DNA of 64,000 nt, from the NCBI RefSeq assembly GCF_038039535.1, contig NZ_JBBPHP010000007.1, positions 1 to 64,000 on the forward strand, written 5' to 3'. This DNA comes from Catalinimonas sp038039535 (GTDB lineage: Bacteria > Bacteroidota > Bacteroidia > Cytophagales > Cyclobacteriaceae). Within the stretch, counting starts at the first letter, position 1, and each line of letters starts with the position of its first letter. Under the pieces are notes generated by a model. That model was not told the origin of the DNA. It made no database searches and was given only the letters and a program-made list of their open reading frames with translations. Both the position numbers and the translations under genes were made by a program. Shown in pieces: positions 25,592 to 35,021 of this stretch.

Positions 25592-26617
25592 ATGACACTA
25601 CAACTACACACCTCTTCTCACAGGCTCGCAATTCCATTTTCCCTGGTCTTGTGCTTATGGCTTAGCACAAATTGCCATGCGCAGCGGGAACGTACCGTCC
25701 GAAAAGACATTCCCCTGGATTCTATCCGCCTCAGTGACCCTTTTATCCTGGCCGACGAGAACACCCAGATGTATTATATGACCGGTACGGGAGGATGGTT
25801 ATGGAAAAGTAAAGACCTAAAGACCTGGGAAGGCCCTTATAAAGTAGCCGAGACCGATCCTGATTCCTGGATGGGACCCAGGCCGATGATCTGGGCGGCG
25901 GAACTGCATCAGTACCAGGACAAATACTATTATTTCGCCACCTTCACCAACCGGGATGTGATGATAGATACCGTAGCGGGCAATGTGATTGAAAGGCGCG
26001 CCAGTCATATACTGGAGAGCGACACTCCGGACGGCCCTTATGTGCCTATGGAAGATCCTACTTACCTTCCGGCAGACCAGCCTACCTTAGACGGCACGCT
26101 CTGGGTAGATACTGATGGCAAACCCTATATGGTGTACTGCTATGAATGGCTGCAGAACCTCAACGGCACCATTGAAAAGATTGAACTGAAGCCCGACTTA
26201 AGCGGATCAGTGGGAGAGGGAGAGTTACTCTTCAAAGCAAGCGATTCGCCCTGGAGCAGAGAGAAAGACGAAAACGGTAAGGATAAGCCCAACAAAGTCA
26301 CCGACGGTCCTTTTCTGTTTGAAACCAGTAGCGGACGATTGGGTATGCTGTGGACGAGCTGGAAATACGATGATTATGTGCAGGGCGTAGCCTATTCGGA
26401 AAGCGGCACGCTGGATGGTCCCTGGATACAGGAGGAAGAACCCATCACGCCACCCAACTTTGGTCATGGTATGCTGTTCACCACCTTTGAAGGCAAAAAG
26501 CTGATGTGCCTGCACAGCCATAAAGTGGTGGAGGGCAGGTATCACCGGGTACCCCATCTGTTTGAAGTAGATTTGTCGGGTGATGCGCTGAAGGTGGTAA
26601 GGCCTTATGTGCCTTAG
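25592..26617 (+). CDS. GH43-family glycoside hydrolase, exported
   Basis: The 341-residue product has a signal peptide ending near CHAQ and a five-bladed beta-propeller typical of GH43 (arabinofuranosidases, xylosidases). LSDPFIL supplies the catalytic base D49; WAAELH and TDGPFLFE mark later blades, the latter with the likely acid or pKa-tuning residues. No carbohydrate-binding module follows. The substrate cannot be fixed from sequence. Higher GC than the preceding accessory genes suggests that ordinary chromosome resumes here. Confidence 0.85.
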   Translation: MTLQLHTSSHRLAIPFSLVLCLWLSTNCHAQRERTVRKDIPLDSIRLSDPFILADENTQMYYMTGTGGWLWKSKDLKTWEGPYKVAETDPDSWMGPRPMIWAAELHQYQDKYYYFATFTNRDVMIDTVAGNVIERRASHILESDTPDGPYVPMEDPTYLPADQPTLDGTLWVDTDGKPYMVYCYEWLQNLNGTIEKIELKPDLSGSVGEGELLFKASDSPWSREKDENGKDKPNKVTDGPFLFETSSGRLGMLWTSWKYDDYVQGVAYSESGTLDGPWIQEEEPITPPNFGHGMLFTTFEGKKLMCLHSHKVVEGRYHRVPHLFEVDLSGDALKVVRPYVP

Positions 26618-26799
26618 GCGGAGGGGATGAAGTACAGAGCCGGTAATTAAATGGTAGATATCTGATAGTACTTCGGCAAACGTTGGCATTGTAAGTCTCA
26701 GCTCATGTTTCTGTGCTTACCCATTTCCTCATTTACAGCAAAACCCTTATGTTTATGCGCTTTTGTAGATAGATTTTCAACCTACATCCCTGATCTACC

Positions 26800-29091
26800 A
26801 TGACTTTGCACTGCTCCCTGCTCAACAAACTAAATGGTCTAGTTTTCATCCTCAGTTTAGGGTTCTCCGGGCTGCCCTTATCTGCTCAGGAAGTAACACA
26901 GGAAGATTATGAGCGGGCAGTAAGTTATCTGTGGTCTAATGTAAATCAAAAGACTGCCTTTAATCTTTCTGTCAGTCCGCACTGGTTTCCTGATAAGAGT
27001 GGCTTCTGGTATGTATTGCACAGTCCCCAAGGCAAGACCTTTCAGCAAATACAATTCTCCGACTTTGAAAGCAAACCACTATTTGATCATGAACGAGTGG
27101 CCGATGCTTTGGGTGAAGTATTAGCGCAGGAGATTAGTGCTGATTCATTACCCTTTAATTACCTAAACTATCAGCATCAGGACAGCATACATTTTGAAGT
27201 AGATGATCAGGAATACCTGTTGAAGCTGAGTGCCTATGAGATCACCCCTGTTGAAGAGAAAGAGGAAGAAGACAATGCTTTTGAATCCGAATCACCGGAT
27301 GGGAAGTGGATCGTATATGCCGAAGATTATAATCTCTACCTCAAATCTACTGAGAGCGGAGAAGTGCGGCAACTCAGTACAACAGGAGAAAAAAACTATG
27401 AGTACGGCAGCTACTACGGCTGGTTTGATCTGATGGAAGGAGAAAATGGTGAACGTCCGCAAAGATTCTCGGTCAACTGGTCACCCGATTCCCAATGGAT
27501 ACAGACCAACATCTGTGATCTGCGGAATGCTGACAAAATGTACCTGCTGGACTGGAGTGTGGATTCGCTCTACCGTCCGCGGCTGCTTTCTTATTACCGT
27601 GGCTCTCCCGGCGACACTACCATGGTGCATATGATTCCGGTTTTCTTCCGTGTGGAAAGTGGAGAAGAAATAAAGCCCGACTTTCCCAGGCTAACCCATA
27701 TCAATGCGGTATCTTTTCGCTGGGCAGAGGAAGCAGGAAAAGTATATGCACAATACAACGAAAGAGGCTTTCAGAAAGCCTATGTACAGGAACTTGACCT
27801 CAAAACCAATGAGCTAAGGCCCCTTATCACAGAAAGCAGTGCGACCAACATTGATAATTTTGACTATATGCTGATAGAGGGGCAGGATAAACTGCTGTTT
27901 ACTTCCGAGCGTAGCGGTTGGAAACAGTTGTATACCTATGACCTCAGAAATGATGAGATCAATCCGCTCACCCAGGGTGAATACTATGTAAACAATGTGG
28001 AGCATATGGATGAGGAAAAGGGAATCGTGTACTTTATGGCATCCGGCAAGGAAGAAGGCTGCAATCCTTACCATGAGCATTTGTATAGCATCACCCTGGA
28101 GGGCAAAAAGCTCAAACATTTAACGCCCGAAGACACCCATCATGAGATCAGCATTTCACCGAATGGAAAATACTTCGTTGACAATTATTCTACCGCTACC
28201 CAGCCCACTACGACTGTGCTGAGGGAGGCAAAGAGTGGTAAAATCAAAGCTAAGATTGCTAAAGCCGATGTAGAACACTTGACAGCTCAGGGCTGGAACC
28301 CTCCGCAGGTGTTTGAAGCCGTAGGCAGAGATGGGAAAACAACTATTTATGGTGCTTTGTGGAAACCCACGCACTTTGATCCTGCTAAAAAGTATCCCAT
28401 CATTGACCACAGCTACACCGGACCGCATACACAGGTGTTTCCCAAATCATTCAGCAGAGTGCTGAGTAGTAGTAATCAGGCTTTGGCAGAGCTGGGCTTT
28501 ATCGTGATGATGGTAGATGGTATGGGAAGTGCCGGCAGGTCCAAAGCCTTTCATGATGTGTCTTACAAACATATGGGAGAGAACCTAAGCGATCATGTGC
28601 TGGCCATTGAGCAGTTGGGTAGGCAATACCGCTGGATAGATACCAGCCGGGTAGGGATATTCGGACATTCCGCCGGAGGCTACGATGCGGCCCACGGACT
28701 GTTGCAGTTTCCCGAAGTGTACAAAGTAGGCGTAGCCAGTTCGGGAGATCATGACTTCCGTATGGAAAAAGCCTGGTGGCCGGAGATGTACATGGGCTGG
28801 CCGGTGGATTCTACTTATCAATTGCAATCCAACATCACCATGGCCGGAAGCCTCAAAGGAAAACTCTTGCTGGTACATGGCGCGCTGGATGATAATGTGA
28901 ATCCTTCGGCTACCTTTAAACTGGCAGAAGCTTTGGTGAAAGCCGACAAGCAGTTTGATATGCTGATCCTGCCCAGCCAGCGGCACGGCTACAGTGGGCA
29001 GCATAGTGATTATTTCCTGAAGAAGCGCTGGAATTATTTTGTAGAACATCTGCTGGGAGCGGAACCGCTCTGGGATATCGCATTGGAGTAA
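26800..29091 (+). CDS. S9 family (DPP4-like) serine peptidase, exported
   Basis: The 763-residue product has a signal peptide ending near LSAQ, a beta-propeller (about residues 60-480) and a C-terminal alpha/beta hydrolase domain. The triad is S624 in GHSAGG, D697 in ALDDNV and H729 in QRHGY, in the order and spacing of prolyl oligopeptidase/DPP4 enzymes. It would trim peptides in the periplasm. The nucleophile elbow GHSAGG replaces the commoner GxSYGG of DPP4. It appears to be a single-gene transcript. Confidence 0.9.
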   Translation: MTLHCSLLNKLNGLVFILSLGFSGLPLSAQEVTQEDYERAVSYLWSNVNQKTAFNLSVSPHWFPDKSGFWYVLHSPQGKTFQQIQFSDFESKPLFDHERVADALGEVLAQEISADSLPFNYLNYQHQDSIHFEVDDQEYLLKLSAYEITPVEEKEEEDNAFESESPDGKWIVYAEDYNLYLKSTESGEVRQLSTTGEKNYEYGSYYGWFDLMEGENGERPQRFSVNWSPDSQWIQTNICDLRNADKMYLLDWSVDSLYRPRLLSYYRGSPGDTTMVHMIPVFFRVESGEEIKPDFPRLTHINAVSFRWAEEAGKVYAQYNERGFQKAYVQELDLKTNELRPLITESSATNIDNFDYMLIEGQDKLLFTSERSGWKQLYTYDLRNDEINPLTQGEYYVNNVEHMDEEKGIVYFMASGKEEGCNPYHEHLYSITLEGKKLKHLTPEDTHHEISISPNGKYFVDNYSTATQPTTTVLREAKSGKIKAKIAKADVEHLTAQGWNPPQVFEAVGRDGKTTIYGALWKPTHFDPAKKYPIIDHSYTGPHTQVFPKSFSRVLSSSNQALAELGFIVMMVDGMGSAGRSKAFHDVSYKHMGENLSDHVLAIEQLGRQYRWIDTSRVGIFGHSAGGYDAAHGLLQFPEVYKVGVASSGDHDFRMEKAWWPEMYMGWPVDSTYQLQSNITMAGSLKGKLLLVHGALDDNVNPSATFKLAEALVKADKQFDMLILPSQRHGYSGQHSDYFLKKRWNYFVEHLLGAEPLWDIALE

Positions 29092-29259
29092 TGTCTGATG
29101 TTGCTATAGCCTGATCAGAGCACATAAGGTGCGGAACTTTGGGAAATTATATTGAAAAAGCACTATCACTCACAGAAAAAAGTTATATAGAAAAGTCTTA
29201 AATGCTTAACTTCAGGCTTTGCCTGAGATAGAAGTATAATTGAGTATTATTTTATAAAT

Positions 29260-29826
29260 ATGATGAATAGACGAACAGCCCTAAAACAGGCGGCGCTCTT
29301 TGCGGGAGGTATTGCGCTCATTCCCTCCTGTAATTTTGGTCCGGAAAGAGAAGCCGTGGCATTAGACAACTTACAGATAGATTTGGATCATCAGGATCTG
29401 CTGGCAAAAGTAATTGAAACTATCATTCCTTCCGCCAAAGACGCTCCCGGTGCGGAATCCTTAAACCTGTACCGCTTTGTGCTGGTTATGATGGATGACT
29501 GCGAGCCTCAGGCAAATCAGGAGACTTTTGTAAACGGATTAAACCAACTTATTCCCTTCGCCAAAGCGCAGCTTGGTCGTGGTTTGGAAGAAGGAGAGCA
29601 GCAGAAGAATGAAGAACTGCTCACCTCCATTTTAGCGATGGAAGAAAGTGAAGGTGAAAATATGGCTCCGCTACAGGATATACAGGCATTTATCAATCTG
29701 GCCAAGCGCTATACCATTCAGGGCTATATGGCATCGGAGTATTTTATGACCGAAAAATTCCCCTATAAACTGGTACCCGGCCCTTACCAGAATTGTGTTT
29801 CTACCGAAGGTTTAATTGTAATGTAA
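29260..29826 (+). CDS. Gluconate 2-dehydrogenase subunit 3 family protein
   Basis: The 188-residue product starts with NRRTALKQAALFAGG, a Tat-like signal that also ends in a lipobox (LIPSC). The rest matches the small subunit 3 family, with ETIIPSAKDAPGAESLNLY near the start. In known complexes this subunit accompanies a GMC flavoprotein and supplies the export signal. Its stop codon overlaps the start of the GMC gene by one base (TAATG), which implies coupled translation and a fixed subunit ratio. Confidence 0.88.
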   Translation: MMNRRTALKQAALFAGGIALIPSCNFGPEREAVALDNLQIDLDHQDLLAKVIETIIPSAKDAPGAESLNLYRFVLVMMDDCEPQANQETFVNGLNQLIPFAKAQLGRGLEEGEQQKNEELLTSILAMEESEGENMAPLQDIQAFINLAKRYTIQGYMASEYFMTEKFPYKLVPGPYQNCVSTEGLIVM

Positions 29827-31538
29827 TGGCAAATTTAAATATAGACAGCAAACAGGAACGTACGTACGATGCTATCGTCATTGGCTCAGGAATCAGTGGC
29901 GGATGGTCAGCCAAAGAGCTTTGTGAAAAAGGATTGAAAACTTTGGTGCTGGAGAGAGGCAGAAATGTAGAGCATATCAAAGATTATCCTACCACCAATA
30001 TGCTTCCCTGGGAATTTGAACACCGGGGAGACATCCGGGAGAAAGTAAAGGAAGAAAATCCGGTGATCAGTCGCTGCTACGCCTTCCGGGAAGATACCGA
30101 ACATTTCTTTGTCAAGGATACCGAACATCCTTATGTGCAGGAGAAACCTTTTGACTGGATCAGAGGCTATCAGGTAGGAGGAAAGTCCCTGCTGTGGGCA
30201 CGTCAGACGCAGCGATGGAGCAAATATGACTTTGAAGGGCCTGCGCGCGATGGTTTCGCGGTAGACTGGCCTATCCGTTATGAAGATTTGGCACCCTGGT
30301 ATAGCCATGTAGAGAAGTTTACCGGTATCGCCGGGAACAAAGATGGTCTGGATAACCTGCCCGATGGAGAATTTCTGCCTGCCTGGGAGCTGAATTGTGT
30401 GGAAAAGTACTTTAAGCAAAAGCTGGAAAGCCAGTACAAAGGCCGTAACCTCATCAGCGCCCGTTGTGCCCACCTTTCACAGCCGCAAGCCATACATCTG
30501 GAGCAGGGCAGAGGTCAATGCCAGAACAGAGCACTCTGTCAGCGGGGTTGTCCTTTCGGTGGATACTTTAGTAGCAACTCCTCTACCTTACCCTGGGCAG
30601 CCAAGACGGGTAACATGACGCTTCGCCCGCATTCGGTAGTACATTCTATCATTTATGACGAGGAAAAAGGAAAAGCGACCGGCGTACGCGTGATTGATGC
30701 CGAAAGCAAGGAGATGATGGAGTTCTATGCGCAGATCATATTCGTCAATGCCAGCGCTTTGCATACCAATCACCTGCTGCTCAACTCTACTTCCAATCGT
30801 TTTCCTAACGGATTGGGCAACGACAATGGACTGCTGGGTAAATATGTGGCTTTTCATAACTACCGTGCCCGAATCTCAGCTGAATATGATGGTGAATTGG
30901 ACAACGCTACTGTGGGCAGACGACCTACCAGCGGTTATATTCCTCGTTTCCGCAATGTGTATGAGCAGGAGACAGACTTTTTAAGAGGATATGCGGCGGG
31001 CTTCAGTGCCGGACGGCAGGTAGAAAGAGATTATGACGGCTTAGGCAGCTCGCTGAAAGAAAATCTGCTCAATCCCGAGTGGGGCAACTGGCGTGTAGGT
31101 TCACATATGATGGGTGAGACCATTCCTAAAGAAAGTAATTACGTAGCACTGGACACCGAGCAGAAAGATGCCTGGGGTATTCCGCTCTTGAAGATCAATG
31201 TGGAGTATGATGACAATGATGACAAGATGGTGGAAGACTTCAAGGAGCAGTTTACCGAGATGTATACGAATGCGGGCTTCACCAACATCAGAACCAATGA
31301 CAGCCATCAGGCTCCGGGACTGGATATCCACGAAATGGGAGGTGTACGTATGGGTAATGATCCTAAAACATCACTATTGGATAAGTGGAACAGGCTGCAC
31401 GCCTGCAAAAATGTGTTTGTAACCGATGGCGCCTGCATGACTTCTACCAGTACGCAGAATCCTTCGCTTACCTATATGGCTTTTTCGGCCAGAGCAGTAG
31501 ATTTTGCGGTGCAGGAGATGAAAAAGCTCAACATATAA
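29826..31538 (+). CDS. GMC-family FAD oxidoreductase, large subunit
   Basis: The 570-residue product has an N-terminal dinucleotide-binding fold (AIVIGSGISGGWSAKEL) and GYQVGGKSLLWARQ. The GMC C-terminal block contains HEMGGVRMG and TQNPSLTYMAFSARA, which carry the active-site His and Asn. The protein lacks a signal peptide, so it probably leaves the cytoplasm folded, carried by the Tat signal of subunit 3. It likely oxidises a sugar or polyol in the periplasm. I chose ATG 29826 for its coupling to the upstream stop; an earlier in-frame start at 29793 lies inside the upstream gene. Confidence 0.9.
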   Translation: MANLNIDSKQERTYDAIVIGSGISGGWSAKELCEKGLKTLVLERGRNVEHIKDYPTTNMLPWEFEHRGDIREKVKEENPVISRCYAFREDTEHFFVKDTEHPYVQEKPFDWIRGYQVGGKSLLWARQTQRWSKYDFEGPARDGFAVDWPIRYEDLAPWYSHVEKFTGIAGNKDGLDNLPDGEFLPAWELNCVEKYFKQKLESQYKGRNLISARCAHLSQPQAIHLEQGRGQCQNRALCQRGCPFGGYFSSNSSTLPWAAKTGNMTLRPHSVVHSIIYDEEKGKATGVRVIDAESKEMMEFYAQIIFVNASALHTNHLLLNSTSNRFPNGLGNDNGLLGKYVAFHNYRARISAEYDGELDNATVGRRPTSGYIPRFRNVYEQETDFLRGYAAGFSAGRQVERDYDGLGSSLKENLLNPEWGNWRVGSHMMGETIPKESNYVALDTEQKDAWGIPLLKINVEYDDNDDKMVEDFKEQFTEMYTNAGFTNIRTNDSHQAPGLDIHEMGGVRMGNDPKTSLLDKWNRLHACKNVFVTDGACMTSTSTQNPSLTYMAFSARAVDFAVQEMKKLNI

Positions 31539-31566
31539 GGTCAATAGTTATTAAACTTCTTGATAA

Positions 31567-31597
31567 GCCTCCCTTGTATGCAGGGGGAGGCTTTTTT
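31567..31597 (+). terminator. Rho-independent terminator after the GMC pair
   Basis: GCCTCCC (31567-31573) pairs with GGGAGGC (31585-31591), followed by six T residues. Confidence 0.9.
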
Positions 31598-31638
31598 ATT
31601 GTGGGTATATTGAGGTTTGAGTATAGAATAGCAGACAT

Positions 31639-31670
31639 AAAAAAACGGATGAGCCCGTAAGCTCACCCGT
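31639..31670 (-). terminator. Rho-independent terminator of the DUF4251 gene
   Basis: Read on the reverse strand, ACGGGTGAGC and GCTCATCCGT form a ten-base stem (one mismatch pair) followed by a run of T (A run 31639-31645 on the forward strand). Confidence 0.9.
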
Positions 31671-31700
31671 CCCATTTTTAACCACTAAAGATTTAATGTA

Positions 31701-32279
31701 TTAACCGAATATCGTCTGACCTTCATAGATCACAGAATCATCCAGACTGTTCAACTGACCGGAAAATGTGATCCTGTTACCCCAGTTATCTCTAAAGGTA
31801 GCACGTGCATTATTACTTCCGGAGAAGGTCATATTCAATGTACCATGTCCTAGAGCAGTAGTGCTAACCTGAGCGGTAATTCTTACAGGTTTATCTTCAT
31901 TTCCTTCCAGAATTTCATAATCCAGGATTCTACCGTTCAAAGTAATACCCCCCAAACCATTATAACCGAAATGTCCGTTGGGTGCAGCAGTTTGTAGTAC
32001 CATTCTGTCACCATCAACCATGATAAAACTGTTAGAAACCATATTGTAACGGTTCATATAACGGTCATACAGGGCATCTGCCTCCAGTACGAAGGTTTTG
32101 TTCTGTGCCAGGTTAAAAGCTTGCTCTTTACTTTGTTCCATCGCCAGAGCTTTCATACGCTTCTTCTCCATACGCTCCTGTTTTCTGGCTTCTCTTCTAT
32201 CTTCTTTGGATTGTGCAGAAACATTGCCTGCCATAAAGAACAATAATATTGCTGTAATATATATATGTATATTTTTCAT
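31701..32279 (-). CDS. DUF4251 domain protein, exported
   Basis: The 192-residue product has a signal peptide ending near NVSAQ, then a charged Arg/Lys/Glu helix (EDRREARKQERMEKKRMKAL), then a beta-rich DUF4251 domain (NGHFGYNGLGG, ATFRDNWGN). The start at 32279 is supported by a rare clear Shine-Dalgarno (AGGAG, eight bases upstream) and by the signal peptide. The domain is common in Bacteroidota; its function is unknown. It is monocistronic with a strong terminator. Confidence 0.82.
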   Translation of the reverse strand: MKNIHIYITAILLFFMAGNVSAQSKEDRREARKQERMEKKRMKALAMEQSKEQAFNLAQNKTFVLEADALYDRYMNRYNMVSNSFIMVDGDRMVLQTAAPNGHFGYNGLGGITLNGRILDYEILEGNEDKPVRITAQVSTTALGHGTLNMTFSGSNNARATFRDNWGNRITFSGQLNSLDDSVIYEGQTIFG

Positions 32280-32748
32280 GTTAACTCCTATTTTGTCTAC
32301 TATGATAACGTAGTTCAGGTACATATAATTCACCTGATTGTAAATAATAATTTTATAAAATGAATATAGATTATTTTTAAAAATATGCAGTGATACGATC
32401 ATTTGTTATAAATAGTTGCATAATGATAAAATTTAGTATATTAAAAAATAGTAATAGTTTGTGGGCCTTATTAGGGCTAAATAGAGACCCTTGTACGGCA
32501 TGACCCCCATTTTACGGTAAATAAGTCGCAGTTTTTCCAGAAAATACTTACTCCAGTAGGGTGTTTTCGCCCTTTTTCACAGAGTAGCATATTTTTTCCG
32601 ATACTTTATTTGGCAAATTCTCTGATAAATAATATATTATACCTATTATAACAATTTATTGTACTATATGGACACTTATTATCTGTCAGCGCTGAGGATG
32701 TTATAGGTTTCCAAATTGTCAGACTTTCACTATCAACCATAACCAGCT
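32280..32748. other. Divergent intergenic region holding an orphan terminator
   Basis: A 469-base AT-rich gap between the divergent DUF4251 and PAS-LuxR genes. AGGGTG and CGCCCT with a TTTT loop (32558-32573) followed by a T run form a compact terminator on the forward strand. No forward gene lies upstream of it, and the LuxR gene starts 175 bases later. It may end a small RNA or act as an attenuator. Confidence 0.5.
32558..32577 (+). terminator. Orphan terminator or attenuator upstream of PAS-LuxR gene
   Basis: Six-base stem AGGGTG/CGCCCT with one G-T pair, tetraloop TTTT and five T residues. No forward ORF lies upstream. Confidence 0.5.
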
Positions 32749-33489
32749 ATGTCCTCGTTTTGCCAGCTTCAAAAGTGTTGGGAGAAACAGGCTTTCGTGT
32801 CTCCTAACACTATTTCCAGTCCTTCGTGGAAGCCCACACCCGGAGGAATCGGAAACAGCTTCACTTACATTTATGACCATGTCCAATCAGTTTACCAACA
32901 CATTGACAAAAATATCTACAGGATACTCGGTTACGCGCCTGAAGATATCATGTGCGAAGGTTTGCGGTTTCTGGACCAGATTGTGCACCCTGAAGAGCAT
33001 GAACCCGTCATGAAACTAATGCTCAAGGCATGGCAGCTGATCTTAGACCAGCCTCCTGCCTTCAGAAAAGAGTATAATATGAACATTGACTACCGGCTGC
33101 GGCATGCCGATGGGCGTTGGGTACATCTGATACAGCAAAATCATGTGCTTAGCACGGACGACATCGGCAATATTGTGTACAGTGCAGGTATTTGCTATGA
33201 CATTTCGCACTGGCAGAAGACTTCCCCTCCCACGCTGAGCCTTTATCATCAGAATACGCTGATCGTACGCTGGAAAGCGGAGCCTCCCATCGTAGTCAAT
33301 GCCATCAGCCGGAGAGAAAAGGAGGTGGTAAGGGAGGTGTGCAAGGGAAAGACCTCCGGGGAGATCGCCGATGAGCTTTGCATCAGCAAGCATACGGTAG
33401 ATACCCACCGCAAAACCATTATGCGCAAGCTGGGTCTCAAAGGTACGCCTGCGCTGGTGCAGTTTGCCCATCAGTACCAGTTGATTTAA
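32749..33489 (+). CDS. PAS-LuxR transcriptional regulator
   Basis: The 246-residue product has a PAS_3-like domain (about residues 45-150; ILGYAPEDIM, DYRLRHADGRWVHL). A C-terminal LuxR/GerE helix-turn-helix follows (about 185-240; SRREKEVVREVCKGKTSGEI then STHTVDTHRKTIMRKL-like sequence ISKHTVDTHRKTI). There is no receiver domain or membrane segment, so it is a one-component cytoplasmic sensor. The ligand and targets are unknown. It starts after a 469-base leader region containing a terminator-like hairpin. Confidence 0.88.
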   Translation: MSSFCQLQKCWEKQAFVSPNTISSPSWKPTPGGIGNSFTYIYDHVQSVYQHIDKNIYRILGYAPEDIMCEGLRFLDQIVHPEEHEPVMKLMLKAWQLILDQPPAFRKEYNMNIDYRLRHADGRWVHLIQQNHVLSTDDIGNIVYSAGICYDISHWQKTSPPTLSLYHQNTLIVRWKAEPPIVVNAISRREKEVVREVCKGKTSGEIADELCISKHTVDTHRKTIMRKLGLKGTPALVQFAHQYQLI

Positions 33490-33620
33490 AGGTAAAATCT
33501 TGAGGCTTGGGGCGTAAAGCGGAAGTATATTCTGCTTTATCCCCAGAATCATGGATAGATTTGCTGAAAATATGAAGTGTATGGCTGTATGAGGAGTGGA
33601 TTGTATTTACTTTCTCTGAT
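33490..33620. other. Spacer after the PAS-LuxR gene
   Basis: Non-coding by appearance; no clear terminator is seen. It leads into the 42-bp array. Confidence 0.3.
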
Positions 33621-33872
33621 AAAAGTGAGGATGTAACCTCATATCTTTACTTTTTACCTTATAAAAGTCAGAATGTCACGTCACATCTTCATTTTTTCGT
33701 ACCAAAAAGTCAGGATGCGTGGTGATTTCTTCATTTTTTACCTGATAAAAATCAGGATGTGACGACATATTCTCATTTTTTACTACTGAAATGTAAGGAT
33801 GCATCGTGCTTTCTTCATTTTTTCGTACTAAAAAGTCAGGATGGAGCGCCATATTTTTATATTTACCTTCTT
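33621..33872. repeat. Six-unit array, exact 42-bp period
   Basis: The word CAGGATG or a close variant starts at 33627, 33669, 33711, 33753, 33795 and 33837, exactly 42 bases apart. Each unit reads roughly AAAAGTCAGGATG, a variable centre, then TTCATTTTTT. Most centres are dyads with different arms: TGAGG/CCTCA (unit 1), ATGT/ACAT (units 2 and 4), GCA/TGC (unit 5), ATGG/CCAT (unit 6). All three frames contain stops, so it is not a repeat protein. Function unknown. Confidence 0.8.
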
Positions 33873-33902
33873 ACCAAGGAGGGGGCAAAGGGTATTTGAG
33901 GC

Positions 33903-34064
33903 GTACTAGCGGATGCTTGCCCTGAGTTTAGTGTAGGTTAGCTTCTTGCCTATGTCGGTATCTTCATAAACCTGTTCTGTTTGAGTGAAATGCAGACTCA
34001 TACTCATCATCTTTAGGTTAAAAACGAATTTTTTTATCAGAAATACGTGCAATTCTTTTATCTT
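33903..34064 (+). repeat. Accessory-region repeat with 138-bp block, copy 1
   Basis: An AGCGGATGCTT palindrome remnant precedes TTTAGTGTAGGTTAGC and a 138-base block (33927-34064) that matches 35203-35340 with three mismatches. It lies upstream of the DUF3667 gene. Confidence 0.85.
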
Positions 34065-34304
34065 GGAAGAAAAAATTAGATAAGACCAAGCCATCCTATC
34101 TCCACTCATTAGCGTGATTTAAATGTGAGATGAACAAGCGGATGAAAGGTGTTTTACCGGAATAGGTTGTGCAAATATTGCTGCTGCGATATATAGTGTT
34201 AGGAGAGATGAAAAGCCTGAAAGCCTCGGCTGCACTTTCATCGGAATAAGTCTGATTGTGATAGCCTGTTAACTAAAGCCAGAAATCCCGAAAATAGAGT
34301 TTAG
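34065..34304. other. Leader region of the DUF3667 gene
   Basis: About 240 bases between the 138-bp repeat block and the DUF3667 start, containing a single ACAAGCGGATG half-palindrome near 34134. No gene is seen. Confidence 0.3.
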
Positions 34305-35021
34305 ATGAACTGCCCAAACTGTAATACTACGATTGACGGTAAATACTGTTCAAACTGTGGGAAATCACCAGAGCTGGCCAGAATAGACGGTAAATACATA
34401 CGGGGAGAAATAGGAAGCGTATTAAACCTTGACAAAGGAATTCTGCTGACTGTACGGGAACTGCTGCTGAGGCCCAATCAAAGTATCCGAGCATTTCTTT
34501 TTGAAGACAGAAGCAGGCTGGTGAAGCCCATCATTTTTATCATCATTTGCTCCCTGATTTACAGCATAGCCCAAGGGGTATTGCACTTTGAAGATGGGTA
34601 TGTTGAATACTCTACTGCGGCCCAGGATGCTATAGTTATAGTGATCTTTAAGTGGATTCAGGCAAACTACGGATACGCAAATATCATCATGGCATTTTTT
34701 ATTGCTTTCTGGACCAAGCTTCTGTTCCGAAAATGGAAGTATAGTTATTTTGAAATTCTTGTACTTATATTCTTTGTGATGGGAATTGGGATGCTGATTT
34801 ATTCGGTTTTTGGGATTATTGAGCGACTAAGCAGTTTAAGGGTGTTTCATGTAGGGGGCGTAATTGGTACTTTATACGCTTCCTGGGCAATTGGGCAGTT
34901 TTTTGATCAACGAAAGCTAATGAGTTACGTGAAAGGTCTGTTGTCCTACCTATTCGGGACCATAAGTTTTTTTTTCCTGGCGATGCTCATAGGTTTCATC
35001 CTTGAAAGCCTGATGAGATGA
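34305..35021 (+). CDS. DUF3667-like zinc-ribbon membrane protein
   Basis: The 238-residue product starts with a zinc ribbon (C3, C6, C15, C18; MNCPNCNTT and KYCSNCGK). A short linker (GEIGSVLNLDKGILLTVREL) leads to LLRPNQSIRAFLFEDRSRLVKP and about five membrane segments. This layout is typical of the DUF3667 family of Bacteroidota inner-membrane proteins, with no known function. It stands between the two copies of the 138-bp repeat and so could have moved with them. Confidence 0.75.
   Translation: MNCPNCNTTIDGKYCSNCGKSPELARIDGKYIRGEIGSVLNLDKGILLTVRELLLRPNQSIRAFLFEDRSRLVKPIIFIIICSLIYSIAQGVLHFEDGYVEYSTAAQDAIVIVIFKWIQANYGYANIIMAFFIAFWTKLLFRKWKYSYFEILVLIFFVMGIGMLIYSVFGIIERLSSLRVFHVGGVIGTLYASWAIGQFFDQRKLMSYVKGLLSYLFGTISFFFLAMLIGFILESLMR

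Noticed and set aside
29793..29825. Earlier start for the GMC oxidoreductase
   Set aside because: It would overlap the end of the upstream subunit gene by 34 bases; ATG 29826 gives the usual TAATG coupling and the normal N-terminus.
33621..33872. CRISPR array
   Set aside because: Units are degenerate throughout with no constant repeat and unique spacers, and no cas genes are present; the same holds for the 21.8-kb array.
33621..33872. A 14-residue repeat protein encoded by the 42-bp array
   Set aside because: Stops occur in all forward frames across the array and there is no start or conserved peptide.
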